From contig MQVO02000042.1 in the NCBI GenBank assembly GCA_001986395.2, positions 62,001-126,000 on the forward strand: a DNA stretch of 64,000 nt, given 5' to 3'. The translations under genes and the position numbers were made by a program. Source of the stretch: Irpex lacteus (Eukaryota > Basidiomycota > Agaricomycetes > Polyporales > Irpicaceae). Below, piece after piece: positions 24,851 to 36,879 of this stretch (the stretch's first letter is position 1; every line of letters begins with the position of its first letter). Under the pieces are notes generated by a model. The model had not been told where the DNA came from. It did not search any database and saw nothing but the letters and a program-made list of their open reading frames with translations.

Positions 24851-27665
24851 GCCGCCAATGCCTCAAACTCCACGCTGGCCGAGCACGAGCCCAGGGTTCT
24901 CTTACCCCAGTGCACCTGCACCACCCACAATCTTACCCGTTTGATGCAATCGTCCCAAGCTCTATACTGGAGTAGCAGACGGGACCATGTGGGAGGGGAG
25001 GCCGTAGAGGATTTATACGGTGAGTCGTCGCCTGTTTCGCTGAGACCTTTCCTTAACCTCTTGTACCGTTCGCTTGCCCACCTGGACTTCTCCAACGCGT
25101 TTGTAACCCCCCGTCCTCAGCATAAATGCGAACTCTCTGCTCACTCGCCCAAGACGATCTTCCTAACCACCTGCGCCCCATCTCACAACTCACCCCATCA
25201 ACTCCATGCCTGCCCACCTTGTACAACATATTCCACGATCTAGCCGTTTTAAGACGCCTCTCACTCTATCTGCTGTCTTCGACCGTCTCTTTGATTGCAC
25301 GTCTCTGCTCCGATGGTGGTGACCCGGACGACTTGGTCGCGAACTTCCGCACTAGTCTTTCCAACGCTGAACTATCTCTGCTCGAGCCTAGGCATCCTCA
25401 AACGGATGTAGCGTATTCCAGGACTTCTGTACGACCGCCCTGGTGCCGCGAGCAAGTTGTGTTCGTGGGCACGAGGAACGCCACCGCTTTCTCTCTCGAT
25501 TCTAATCTCGATCTTGGCTCAACAAGTAGACTAGCTACGAGACGACACGCATATCACCTCCACTCAAGGCCCAAACCATGACAGCTCGTCCTATCGAAGG
25601 GGTACGTTTCCTATCGCTTCTTATATCCGACAACTCTCACTCAAGCTTATAGAAAAGTCAACTTACGTGCTCAGGCTATCTCGAGCGTGGAAGCATGCCC
25701 GAATGAAAACACTCAATGCTTTCACCGTCTGCCACCGTCGCCGATACTACGTGATAACAAGCGTTACCCTCTTCCCCCTTGACGTCGCACGTCCCGGTCG
25801 CAATCGACAACAAGCTCGATATTTGTAGTTCGTGCGGGCCACGCGTCGGGTGACTGGCTACTACTTGCGAATGAACGAGAAGGATCGTGGAATACCTCGC
25901 TATACACGATAATGATGCTTCTCTAGATCGGTAAGTTATCTCGTACATCTCGTCTGCTCGCACTCCCCTCTGACGATCTCCGTTCGTGCGTACAGAGAGG
26001 CGGTATCTTACTGCTATATGCCATATTGTCTCCTCCATTCTTGCAGTCAGTCAAGGGCCCTAGCCGTCGTCGCAAGCAATCAGCTCACCACAACAAGACG
26101 GCAAGCTGATTACAGGTTGCCCAGCACTTGTTTCCTGACATCGCTCGGTCGTAACGCTGTCCGTATGCCCCGTGCGCATTGTCAAGCTCGCAGCTTTAGG
26201 CACTCTCCCTCATCGTACCCCCGACCGATCGTTCTGCTCTCATCATCACGACTCTTGCCGGCTACAGAGCATACGTTTTCTGGCCTCTGGCAATCGTCGA
26301 CATTCACATTCACGCTGGACTAGCGTACTCGGCGCAGCGGCAATAACGAGCACGACGCAATACAGGGCTCGACACGGCAAGTTTGTGGACACGCGGTCCG
26401 ATGTGTCGGCTGACAGAGATGGTACGGTAGGCCCGTCTTCGCTAGGTTATGAAGAGGACCCTCGACACGCAAATGGCGCAGAACGTAGACTCGGACGTCG
26501 GTACTTATGACATTCAGTGTGCCAAATGTATATTATTTCACGCTCTAATATAATGCCATTAAACATGATTACAACCCAGGAGGACCGAGACACCGGGGTT
26601 GTATGCGAACCAGCGAGGTCGTTCAATGTTCAGACTTCCATCCCTCATGGAGAGTGTCCTTCAGAGACGATTGCACTTGATACGTAGATGTGGGATCTGG
26701 TTTGAAGGTAATTTACAAGTCTTTCAAAAGCTTCGCGTGTTACATCGAAGGGAGCGGATAGGGGTTGCACGTTGGTGATTGTCGGAGCTGGAGTGCGGCA
26801 TAGTAAGGTTGACAGGGCGTCGCAATGGGCCCGGGCGGCGGAATGACACTTGCAAGCGAGAGCACGTAAACGACGATATCTGGAACAGAGTGCGGTGTAC
26901 TTACCGAGAATCCTATGTCCCACTCGAAACGACACCTGATTTCCTGCAGCACGGCCAATCCGTTTGCTTGAAAGGTCCTGGAGTACCTGATTTCAGGTAC
27001 GCGTACATACGTGCATTCTATGTGCATCTTCAAGATATAAGGGAGCTGTAGTACGGATAGATAACTCACTAATGTGGTTACTAGCGTCCAGAACTTAAAC
27101 AGCCACCCGCATATATATATGATTCGTCGACTTTGCTCTGTCGTGTAAGATATTCTCCATGACGTCCGCTTCCGTGGCTAGATACGACACACGCGAGCTT
27201 TCTGCGTTTCGTTTCATGCATATGGCCAGGCCCTCTGACAGAGGAGCTTAACGTGCTCGGTTGCTTGTGGGTCCCCATAATCGTTCTTCCTCGTCCATGA
27301 CGGACATTCCGCGAAGACCTCTTTCTTATAAACGTCAGAGCAAGGAGCAGCTGAGCAGAACCGTTGGCGAGCAGAGAGGTAGTGAGATTGATTAGGGTGC
27401 CGAGAGGGTAAGGGGCGGACGCAGAGGAAGGGCGTTTGCGAGGCTTCTTCAGTGGACGTACTATGAAGGACGGCGTGACCAAGTGTGTGAAGCGATCCGT
27501 AGAAGAGCACTTTGTTCATGTACCAATCAATGCGCTCCACGTCAATCCCAAACGCAACGTTCTTTACGATGAGATACTGTCCTAAGTCACGGTCAAAACG
27601 ACCATAACGCCGTTGAATACCATGGGAGGGTGAGTTCGTGAGGGAGCAAGCAACGTCGCGATTAC

Positions 27666-27896
27666 TCACCAGGGCGTGACAACCACCATAAATCCTCCAA
27701 TCTCTTCACCATTCGTTCGTTCTCCGTGGTGTTTGACGATCTGCCACGGCGGGAATGTTACGCGACAGTGGGCTTCGTCTGAGCCTACCTGTGCATATAC
27801 ACCGCATAATGAGGCTATGTGAGCTCGATTATCCGCTATCCAGGGGGAAAAGGCGAGTAACGTGCAGAAAAACAGTGCGTAGTTCTTGCCGGGCAT
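27666..27896 (-). pseudogene. decayed secreted-protein-like exon in spacer
   Basis: The minus-strand frame starts MPGKNYALFFCTLLAFSPW, which has the basic N-terminus and hydrophobic core of a signal peptide. It runs 77 codons and ends at a good GTGAGT donor. The same donor position is present near 16.51 kb and 60.88 kb, where the preceding frame is broken. The next frame on the strand (27669-27214) contains hydrophobic patches but no motif I know. Possibly the first exon of a secreted or membrane protein gene that has decayed in most units. Confidence 0.35.
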
Positions 27897-29561
27897 GAGC
27901 TAGCCTTCGAACGTATCGTAGAGGTAGTAAGTGGTCAGTTAATAGTCGAAGCATTAGTAGCTGCGCGTGAAATCACCTTTCTTATAGACACTACATCATT
28001 TTGTAGGAGTACTACAAGCTAGCTTCAGAGGTGGGTGAAGAAGGAGGTCATGACCGTCGTGGTCGTCGAGGAAGGCAGGGAGATGAGCGGAGTTCGGACC
28101 GAGCTCGAACCAGTTGAGGGAACGCCACCACGGACGCATCTTCCCTCTCGCGACCACCACCATTCTGTTCTCACTTGCTGCTCAGACAGTTCCTCGACGT
28201 ATTCTCACCCATGGACCGATCAAGCGAAGATAAGAGAGGATGAGCGTGTCGTGCGGGTGACTATGCGAGGTGTATGGTGCGTCGCACCGTCATTACTCGA
28301 ACATCGCTCACGATACTCACAGGCTCTGCAAATTATCGTAATGCTGTCGGTCTGCAGGTCGGACATGGAGCTCACCCTAATCCATCACTTACCACTTCCC
28401 TCCAGGACCCGCTGGCGAGCCGTCAGTGTGCTTCCCTACTGAAGCTTCTTCAGCCGCATCGACGTTCGCCTCCCAGAGTATGAGTCTTAGTCTGTCTGCT
28501 CGCTGTGATCCCCGCCGGTCCTTCACTCTATCAACATCAGAACTACAGCCCCTCCCTACCGTCGCCTTGTAGGTCACGTAAAAGGCGGATACCACTCAAC
28601 ATGGTGGCCGTAGCATCTGAACAGATCGCATTACACTCAGCGGGACCCAAAGTCGACGTCGTCAAGTTGGGAACGATGATGCGACGCGTCTTGCCCTTAG
28701 AGTGGCCACAGTTTGCGAAGATAACTCGGTACGTGCTACTGCCATCGTCGATTCAGCAAGCTAACGCCTTTCTACTACGAATGATGCGTTCATACACGCT
28801 TTTGTCCTCGACGGATGAATCCTCACCCTCACTGCGTGCTCCCAACCCCGTTCACTCGTACGTTGACGCGACATAAGTTGAGCTGTGGACTGCATTCCTT
28901 CGCAAGCCCATCTCGCTCCTTCGAATGTCTCCTTCGACCCGTCCTCACAGGGATCCATTCTGTGCTCAACTTGCGCAATCTGAAGGGACCGTCCATCCTC
29001 AAACAACGTGACACATCACGAAAGCTATCCGTCCGTTCCCTCTTGTGTGCCAGCTTCGGCAAGCCTGCGCCAGTCAAGGGTCTTCGTCGCTATCGACCAA
29101 CCTACTGATGACGCGAAGATGAGCCCGCACGCGGCACGATAGACAGCGAATGAGCTGCGGTTCACGCATGAGGTCCCGACTGCTTCGTGAGATGGGGAAG
29201 AGATCTACAGGGTAGTTGTCTGTGGTAGGACGAGTCATATTTCAAGGTGCGGTCGCTTTTGTATACTACTGCTTCTGTCGACTAATCATACGCGCAGGTC
29301 TTAGACATGTATATGACCCCTTGATATGTCTTCGTCATATTGAATGCATATACTTCACCGACTCGCGTTCAGTTTCTCGGCAGCAATCGTCACGCGGTGA
29401 CGTCGAAGCAGGATAAGTACATCCGTTGAATGATCAGACACAAAGATTCAGACAACACGAAACAATATACATGACCAACACAAAGTCGACCTGTCGTCAT
29501 TTTGTGAAACAATTCCTGACACACGTAAGGCTCTCGTTCTTGTTCTCGCTGCTCACTGTCC

Positions 29562-32500
29562 TCAACCCACAGACCTCCCGATCAACCCCTCTGTTCGCTC
29601 CTCAGTTGAGACTTCGTCACCAGTATCAGCCAGTGCGTCTACAAGACAAGAATTGGGGTTCAGCTTGACGGTAGATCTGTGAGTTCAATCTCAGTTCGCA
29701 TTTGGGTGAATCAAAGTTGTGACCTACTCTTCGATAGTTTGCGAGCTCCCTGCCGCAGCGGCAATATTGTCCACGCGCTGCGAGTTGTTTTCGCCCATGG
29801 CATCGTCACAAAGAGAGGGTGCAGCACAGTCTGATATTGGATAGGCTTGCACGTTGTCCGCGGTGACCTCTGAGGCATTCTGAGCCTCAACCAGGCCCTG
29901 CGGGAGATATATTAGTGAGTTGCATTGTGCAGTGTTTACAAGAGCAATCTGTTGCTTACCGTCTCATTGCGGGCACTTGTTGGCAAACTGACCGGTGTAG
30001 GACAGCCTTTGGAAAGGCTTGAAGCAAATTTGTCCTTCACCGAGGTTGGGTGTGCCTCTATGACTGCAATGTCATCTGGGCCTTCAGCAAGTTCAGTGGG
30101 GTTTCCTGACAGTGGAAGCTGTGGAAAGCAAGCGGTGAGTAGTTTCTCTGGTAGACGTGGCTGCAAACCTGACTTACCTCCTTAGGATCATCTCGGCCAT
30201 CAATGCTCTCACTCTGTATGGGGCCATTGTGTTCTGAATCTTGGCTTGTCTCATGCCTATATCAAATCAAATCAAATCAATCCAATTCAACTTTTCACCG
30301 CTCTCAGAGACCTGTACTCACATTGCATATGGTGTTTGTCCAGGCTGGATACTGTCAGCTGGTCCTGAATCAGTCTGGGAATATTGCTCAGCTGCTCCCG
30401 CAGCTCTGAATTCAGCTTCTGAGAGAGGCCCGAACCCTAAATGCAATGCAGCCTGTATGCAGTGTACAGTGAGTCATGGAAGTTCTCCAAGACAAATAAT
30501 ATGATACTTACCAAAATGTCTGTAGGTTGCTCCCTCTGCAGTCCTCCAGAAACACTAAGTTCCTCGGCATCAATTCCAGAGTCATTTGGAATGGGGTCTT
30601 GGGTGCCTTGGGCTGGTGCAGTTGTGTCCATGCTTGTTCTTCCCCGGTCATCGTTATCCTCAACTCCAGGTGGATTTAGGACTCCTGGGTGGTCTTGGTA
30701 TGCCCAAACCATGTTTCGGCCTTTCCTTGCAATAGCATGTTGCTCATCACTTGACATGTGTGCAATCCGCAACAGCTGAGGATGTTGGCTTGGAATCTGT
30801 GACAAATCCCCTCCCCCTGCATACCAAAGCACGAGGTAGAAATAGTCTGGAATAGGCAAGGCTTGTTGTGAGGAGTCTTCTATTGGATCAGGGATTTCTC
30901 CCCAGCCATACCTTGCAAGTTCAGGTGGTGGCAGATAAGGCAATGGCCAAAAATCATACAATCTATAAGCAAGCCAAATAAAGGTGCGCTTCCATTGTGC
31001 TGCTTCATCAGAAGACCATCTTGGTCTGCTGTCCTGATTGGCAGAGATCTTGCCATACATCACTCTCACAGAGAGTAGTGAAAGTTTCAGGACTTCTATA
31101 GCCTCCAGGCTCCGGAGTTCACCACCGTCATAGTCCACAATGTTGTGAATCACATCTGACAATTGATGCATCTCTAAAGGTTATAATTGAGCAATTGAAA
31201 ATGAGATGTGTTGTGTTAAGTACACTTACCCTCAACATTTGTGTACACAGCTTCGAAAACTTGGCAGATAGTTGTATATGGCAAAGTAAGACATTGTCTC
31301 ACAAGCCATTTTTCTGGTTTAACATTGTCTTTATGGAGTATGAGCAGGTGTACAAATAAAAGACTGTAACTAGCAGCTCTTACCTGTGCTATTGCTAGAA
31401 AGTGAAAAATATGTCATACGACACAATATTAGGGCAGCTTTCAAGCTCTGCCATATTTTTTCTCCATCAGATCCTGACACAGCTGTGCTATTTTCCTCTG
31501 GACTGGTATGCTGGGGCTGAGAAGAGTTTTGAGCGTCATTGAGTTGAATAATAATGCAACATGTCCAGCGAACAATAGTCTGCCACTGCAAGTTGTTTGC
31601 AAGAGTCACACTATCATCTATAGTTTTAGCAACTTTGGAGACAACATGAGATTGAAAAATCTCTTCAATGACACCCCTCACACTTGGTGATAGTGATCTG
31701 TAAGCACTGAGAATGCGCTCAAGACTAGTTTCACTATCTACCACAGGTATACGGTTGCCAATGATTTGCACAGCAAACTGCACAAGCTGAACCCAATTAG
31801 CATTACTTTGCTCCAGGGCACTTTTGATAGTGGTACCAAGAAGATGGTCATCTGCCTGCAATGCGTCTGCTACTGCCAGAATCCTCAAGTCATGCTGGGC
31901 ATTTTTCTGCACATCCACTTCCTCCACTGGCTTAGGAAGCTCAAGCTCTTTGAAATGAATGGTACTGGCTTTTAACTGCTTGTAGATGGGGAGGAGAAAA
32001 GAGGTATGCCGCCGGTGACCACTCTGAAATTGTCCAAAAAAATCAAATTCCCAATAGCCAGTGATCCAATGAAGCATCTTGTACAATGGCCAGACAGCAC
32101 AATGAGGGATATGCTTCTTGATGGCAGATAAAAGGAGGGGATACACATCAGTGCGAAGAGCATGTGTAATTCCTGCAAGAGCCGGAGTTGTATAGGGACA
32201 GTGTGCAGTGAATGATGGAGCTATGGTGACAGCCAGGAACAGGAAAGCCCATGCACCAACAAGTGGCACAGTGGTTTTGCCTAGAGTGGGGTGTACATCC
32301 CAGGTGAAGATGCAAAGGCCAGCAAAGAACAATGCCAGGGACATCTGGAGTAGAAGAGGAAGAGTAGATGCTATCCCAAAGACTCGCCAGGCAGTGAGGC
32401 CACTGCGGCGGAAGTGGCGGACTCGGAGCTGGCCCTGTGGTGAAGCAGTGGCAAAGGCCATGTAGGCCCGCAGCCACTGTTTGACAAGGATGGCAAATGA

Positions 32501-34459
32501 TGCAGTGGCTAAACTGATCACCAAGCTGGCAAACCAGAGGATGTTGATGCGGATGGCAGTGATGGGAGGTTGGAAAGGGGAGGAGGGAGTGGAGGGAGTG
32601 GAGGGAGTGGAGGGAGTGGAGGGAGTGGACATAGATATGGAAGCAGATGCTTGATTGGGATCCTGGAGGAGAGGGTAGGAGACAATGACGAAGGCAGTGA
32701 GGACTGCAGAGTAGAGACCAGTCTGGCAGAAGTTGTATGTGTTATCACCATGTCAGTGGACAGTATTGGAATACTGATTAAGCCTCGGAAAACTCACAAA
32801 GGTTAACAGTGAATCAATATCTTCCTTGTAACCACCAATTTCTTCCCGATCATAGTTGGTCATGGCCTTCTCAATTGCAGCCCAACCAGTAGGCTCACCC
32901 ATTGCAGTGGTCAGTGCAGCAACAAGAGCTGGGTCAGGCTTCACTTCACAAGTACCTTCAGCCTGCGAAGGATTCTGGACATCCGGGCAAGTCTGATCCT
33001 GTTCATTGTGTACAGCTTGAGGAGGACTGTCTTCAGCCTGGCCAACATCAGTTGGCAGTGTAGAAGTGAAAGTGTTCTGAGCTCCTACACCACGGGGCTG
33101 CTCATGCAAAGGGGCCGAAAAGACCACCCCAGCCTTGGAGAGGAGAGCAGCAGCTTCCGCGAGCGATGAAGCGACATTTGTGAGTGATGCAGCAGCCTCT
33201 TGAAGGCGGCAGGCAACAGTGCCCACTTCATGCATCAAACCGGCATCAACCTGACTTGACGCCTCAGCAGCGATGGATGAGCGGGCATTGACATGATGCT
33301 CGTTGCTTGAGCAGTCACCGGAAAGGGATTGTATGGCTCGTGAAGTGTGAGGATTGTCTAAACTTGCGGCAGCTCCCACGGCAATGTGCATGGACTGGTT
33401 GATGCCCGCAAGAGCCTCAAGCGAGGCGCAGCGAGACGCACTCGTTGGAGGGCCTGAACCCTCAACATGCTCAGCGGAGACATCACCTGACTGCTCGACC
33501 TGCGCGACACGACCGGACCTGCCTATGAGAGGGACTGCGTCATTCTTAACTAGTACGTGATGTGCACCAGCGGAGTGAGCAGAGGAACCAAGATTGTTGG
33601 TCGGCCACGTTCCGGAAGGCACAGCTTGATCGTGCGAGGTATCTACAAAAGAATCAAAAGGGGAAGAAAGGGAGCTTGTCATAGCTGATGCATGGCGTTG
33701 TCGAACAAGGTCATCAGCAGAGTGAAGGCTGACGAAGGACTCGATGGAAGGCACAGCTTGAATGTGCGGGGGTCCAACAGGGAAATCAGCGTGGTAGGAA
33801 GAGGTAGACACGTCGTCCGCGACTTGAACGAACGCGCGACGTGGTAGGCCACGGTCACTGTTGACAATTGGACTTCGCCGTGCAGCGCCCGGTGTAGACT
33901 CGGAGAGCACAGCTTGGTTATGCTCAAGCCACACGCCGGACACAATGACTGGGGAGGGCCGGACGACGTCGTCCGCGAGGGAGGCGGGAAGTGATCTACG
34001 AACATCAGACGTAGTCTCCGAGCGAACGTTCGAGTTGGAGGGCACATCTTGGTTGTTCACGAGCTCGACGGACATGTCATGCCGCACGGTGGTGGGTAGC
34101 CTATTCACGTCATCCGCGAGCGACACCTGACGCTGTCCACCAGGGACAGTAGTCGAAGAGACGTTCGGAGCAGCGGTCATGACATCCTGAGAGGGCGCAG
34201 CTTGAGTATGCGCAGCCTCCACGGAGGCGTCGAACGGTGAGGACGACCGTACGCGGTCTGTGAGCGAAGCACGACGCTGTCCACCAGGCACAGCGCCTGA
34301 CGACACATCCTCGCTCGAAACGGAGAGCTCAGGCTTGACAAAGGGAGCAATAGTGGACGACGACCGAGTTGCGTTGTCAACGACGGCAGCATGAGTGGGG
34401 CGCGTGCCACCAGGCTCGAGAGCCATACTTGCAGGCGACTCGGGCTTGGGAGGATCCAT
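29562..34459 (-). CDS. DUF6535 membrane protein, array copy B (variant N-terminus)
   Basis: Nine minus-strand exons: 34459-32798, 32722-31384, 31328-31230, 31173-30512, 30452-30322, 30256-30178, 30118-29960, 29897-29728, 29676-29562. They give 1471 residues in frame. The membrane region matches copies A and C closely (GLYSAVLTAFVIVSY, ILWFASLVISLATASFAIL, LPLLLQMSLALFFAGLCIF). The first 500 residues do not: they are built of repeats with VPGGQR, ADDV and QAVPS cores, unrelated to MTSVDASDARS of copy A. An extra 55 nt intron (31383-31329; GTAAGAG donor, AAAG acceptor) splits what is one exon in copies A and C. Without it the frame stops at TAG, so the alternative is a frameshift. The last intron has a weak GTAGGT donor; if unspliced, the protein ends at the TAG at 29724-29726. 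An upstream in-frame ATG at 34711 is less likely than MDPPKPESPASM at 34459. Confidence 0.82.
32582..32626. repeat. coding minisatellite, five 9 bp units
   Basis: Five tandem GGAGGGAGT units inside exon 2 of copy B encode a (TPS)n run between the first and second hydrophobic segments. Copy A has a shorter, imperfect version and copy C an even shorter one. The loop length therefore varies between paralogs by slippage. Confidence 0.85.
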
Positions 34460-34696
34460 GATTCTGGTAGCGTTCTGTAAGAATAAAAGTCCTGTGAGTA
34501 AACGTTCAGCGATTCGAGATGTATAGTTCGATGTTAAGACGAGAGTTGAGAGGAAGGAAGAGAGGAGAGGAGAGAGAGGAAGAACGCACTGGGAGTCAGC
34601 CCTCGCCGCTATCGCATGCCCACCGCGTGTCGACACAACGTTCTGCGCTCCCATTGCCCAGATCGATGCACAGCGTTCAATGCCATGTTCCTGAGA

Positions 34697-34718
34697 GTCG
34701 GTGATGTCCATTTCCAGG
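34697..34718 (-). promoter_or_regulatory. conserved upstream motif, copy B
   Basis: GTCGGTGAT, two variable bases, then CCATTTCCAGG on the plus strand, 238 bases upstream of the chosen ATG. It matches copies A and C at 20 of 22 positions although exon 1 is unrelated. This also favours the start at 34459, since the spacing agrees with the other copies. Confidence 0.5.
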
Positions 34719-35246
34719 AGCGCAGTCAGCCTCGTTCACGGCGTCAGATAGGCTTGAAGGTGGCGCATACAGCGACTCGGGGACTGTTGAGAAAGCGTAT
34801 GTCAGTAACATAGCGTCGAGAAAGAGAATAAATGCATATTACGTACAATAGCTACCCATCGCTACATTTACTGTGCGCACGAGTAGAGAAGTTGAGTCGA
34901 ATTCGCGAGAGTTGCATCATGAACGTTGTGGTTCAAGCTCAAGTCCAAGATTTAAGCGCCTTGAGCTAGTGTCACCACGTTCGGCCTACAAACGCGTATA
35001 CCTACTGCACGATGTTTAGACTTATCGCTTGCGGGACACTACTATTTTAATGCACACAGAATTGGGTCAACAGGTGAGATGCTATAATTACAATTCGAAA
35101 GCGATTTCGTCTACTACACAGCTGATACAAACATGTACAGATCCATATTGCGTTCATTCGCGGCCACCGACCCTACCGCTCCCCTCTCGCCACAGGGTCA
35201 TACAATCGACGAGCCAACGAAGAAGACACCAAAGGTCCCGAGGGTG
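34719..35246. other. non-coding flank between copy B and dehydrogenase pseudogene
   Basis: The sequence departs from the unit 2 and unit 4 spacers soon after the conserved motif. No open frame with support was found. Confidence 0.4.
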
Positions 35247-35249
35247 ATC

Positions 35250-35915
35250 AAGGCCGAATAGCGATCTTGAGCGCCGTACGGCTGTTCATCTTATCGAGCG
35301 CAGCCTGGTAATCCTCGAGCTTGAAGACATCCGTCACCATGCCCTTCACTTTGACTTTGCCGCCGTCGAGGTAGGCTACGGCACGGGGGAAGCAGAATGC
35401 CTGCGAGAACGAGCCGAGGATCTGCAAAAGTCGCGCACAGACGCCGTCAGTCATCGTACGAAGACTAGGAAGAATCAGGATGTACCGTGATCTCGTCACC
35501 GAAGATCTTACTCGGTGGTCAATGTACCTACGCCTTGTTCTCGTACACACCATAGATCATAATGGTACCCCCCCGTCGCACATAGTTGATACTATCCTGC
35601 GCGATCTTCTCCACACCCGTCGCCTCAACAACCACGTCAAACCCATAGGGATTGTCCTTCTTCAGCTTCTCCCAGTGTGGTCCCGGGTTCTGACGGTCGA
35701 GCTCGATGTATTCGTCGCCTGCCTCTAACTGCTTGGCGATGTCCATCTTGATACCCTTGGGGGCGGCGATGACGACGCGGTGTGCGACGTTCGGCTGGAG
35801 ATGGTCCTGGATCTGACTTGTTGGGCCGGCACCGAGGAGGAGGACATACAGGCTGACGTTGGGGTTCAGCTTGTCGAGGCCGTGGATGGCGCATGCAGCT
35901 GGTTCCGAGTTGATT
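35250..35915 (-). pseudogene. zinc-type alcohol/arabinitol dehydrogenase, C-terminal fragment with stops
   Basis: Minus-strand translation gives [16 protein letters not shown], the Rossmann-fold motif [27 protein letters not shown], then [20 protein letters not shown] and [16 protein letters not shown]. After that come TAG, VH, TGA and [11 protein letters not shown], in frame. A probable intron (GTACATCC to TTTTGCAG) leads to [25 protein letters not shown], ending in ALKIAIRP. This is the NAD-binding half of a medium-chain dehydrogenase of the D-arabinitol/sorbitol type. Relatives have Leu and Trp at the two stop positions, so both look like nonsense mutations. The N-terminal GroES-like catalytic domain with the zinc ligands is absent upstream. 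It is a truncated, dead copy, not present in the other spacers. Confidence 0.9.
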
Positions 35916-36879
35916 ATTCGCTAGTTCGGTTGTAAATCCTGTGGCACTTCTTCCGCGGACTAAACGGCGGAAGGAAGGAAGGACGAGGTCAGAACATTCG
36001 ACTATGAACGGGAATCCTCGATCGTGTACCTACTATGTAATGTATTCAGCAAAGCCTCCGCCGTGTGTTACGCCTCGTGCATCGAGCTCTCATATAGGAC
36101 TGTCTCTCCTTCTCAGCATTGGAAGTCATCTAGCAGTTAAACGTGGGGGGTGAGTATATGCGTACCAAACTAACAAGAAACACTGATAGAGAACTCACAG
36201 TCACGCCAACGTCTGCAAGCACTTGCCCGATTCACGGAATTCTATGTGCTCGCCCAATCTAAGCACTCCGTCGATGACTCCATGCTCATGGACTAGCTAC
36301 TGAGTCGCCACCAGACCAGAGAGAGCCCGTCAGAGTTAGTGCGTGCGATCGAAGAGACGATGACTTACGGGTGACCTCACGATAGATTCTACATCTTGAA
36401 TGCGTCCGTCTGTCACAAGTACACCGCATACCAGTACTGAGGTTGTTCCGTAGGCTTTGTCGTGAGAGTGGGCGTGTCAGCGAGATAACGAAGGTTATAG
36501 TACGGATAGATACCGTACCTTTCTACAGTGTCGTCGCCCCCGACCTTTTGATCAGGATCTCCTGGTATCGAAGTTCTGGGGATATTCGTGGACAGCGGTC
36601 GGTCGTTGTGCGCATACGAAGGCTTGGATAAGACGTACTTCTCTGTATCAAAGAGCCTTCATCGTTCGCGCAGGCATGTTTGCGTAGCAGTGCCGGGAGT
36701 GGTGGTCGTCGAGTAAGAGGGCAAAAATAGAGGACGCAGCAGGTTATTTAAGGGACGTATACGAGTGATGTCGAAAGAGAACAGCAGAGGGCGGACCGTA
36801 CTTGGAGTATCGGACGCGTCGATCGTGTAACAGCACCTCTGCACACCCAAGCACACTGTTGTAGGTTGCCCAGTTCGTC
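35916..36879. other. unassigned sequence inserted in spacer 3
   Basis: No supported gene. The segment lacks obvious counterparts in spacers 2 and 4, so it probably arrived with, or was rearranged alongside, the dehydrogenase fragment. Confidence 0.4.

Larger units (their letters stand above)
23230..29561. repeat. array spacer, unit 2 (complete)
   Basis: The best preserved full spacer, 6.3 kb between the copy A start region and the copy B stop. It includes: a segment at 23.6-23.9 kb shared with 57.2-57.4 kb; a well conserved block at 24647-24850 shared with 36906-37110 and more loosely 58071-58290; the 25.1-26.5 kb part shared with 37.4-38.9 and 58.5-60.0 kb; and the 27.1-29.5 kb part shared with all other spacers. 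Several splice-like sites keep their position across copies while intervening frames are broken. I read it as one or more decayed genes travelling with the DUF6535 gene. Confidence 0.75.

Noticed and set aside
29562..29724. Copy B ending at the TAG at 29724-29726 as proof of truncation
   Set aside because: The TAG lies just after a usable GTAGGT donor at the position where copies A, C and D splice, and the next exon is open, so splicing is the better reading.
35637..35894. 85-codon Arg/Pro-rich minus-strand frame starting [14 protein letters not shown]
   Set aside because: It is the out-of-frame shadow of the dehydrogenase fragment, which reads clearly in another frame of the same strand.
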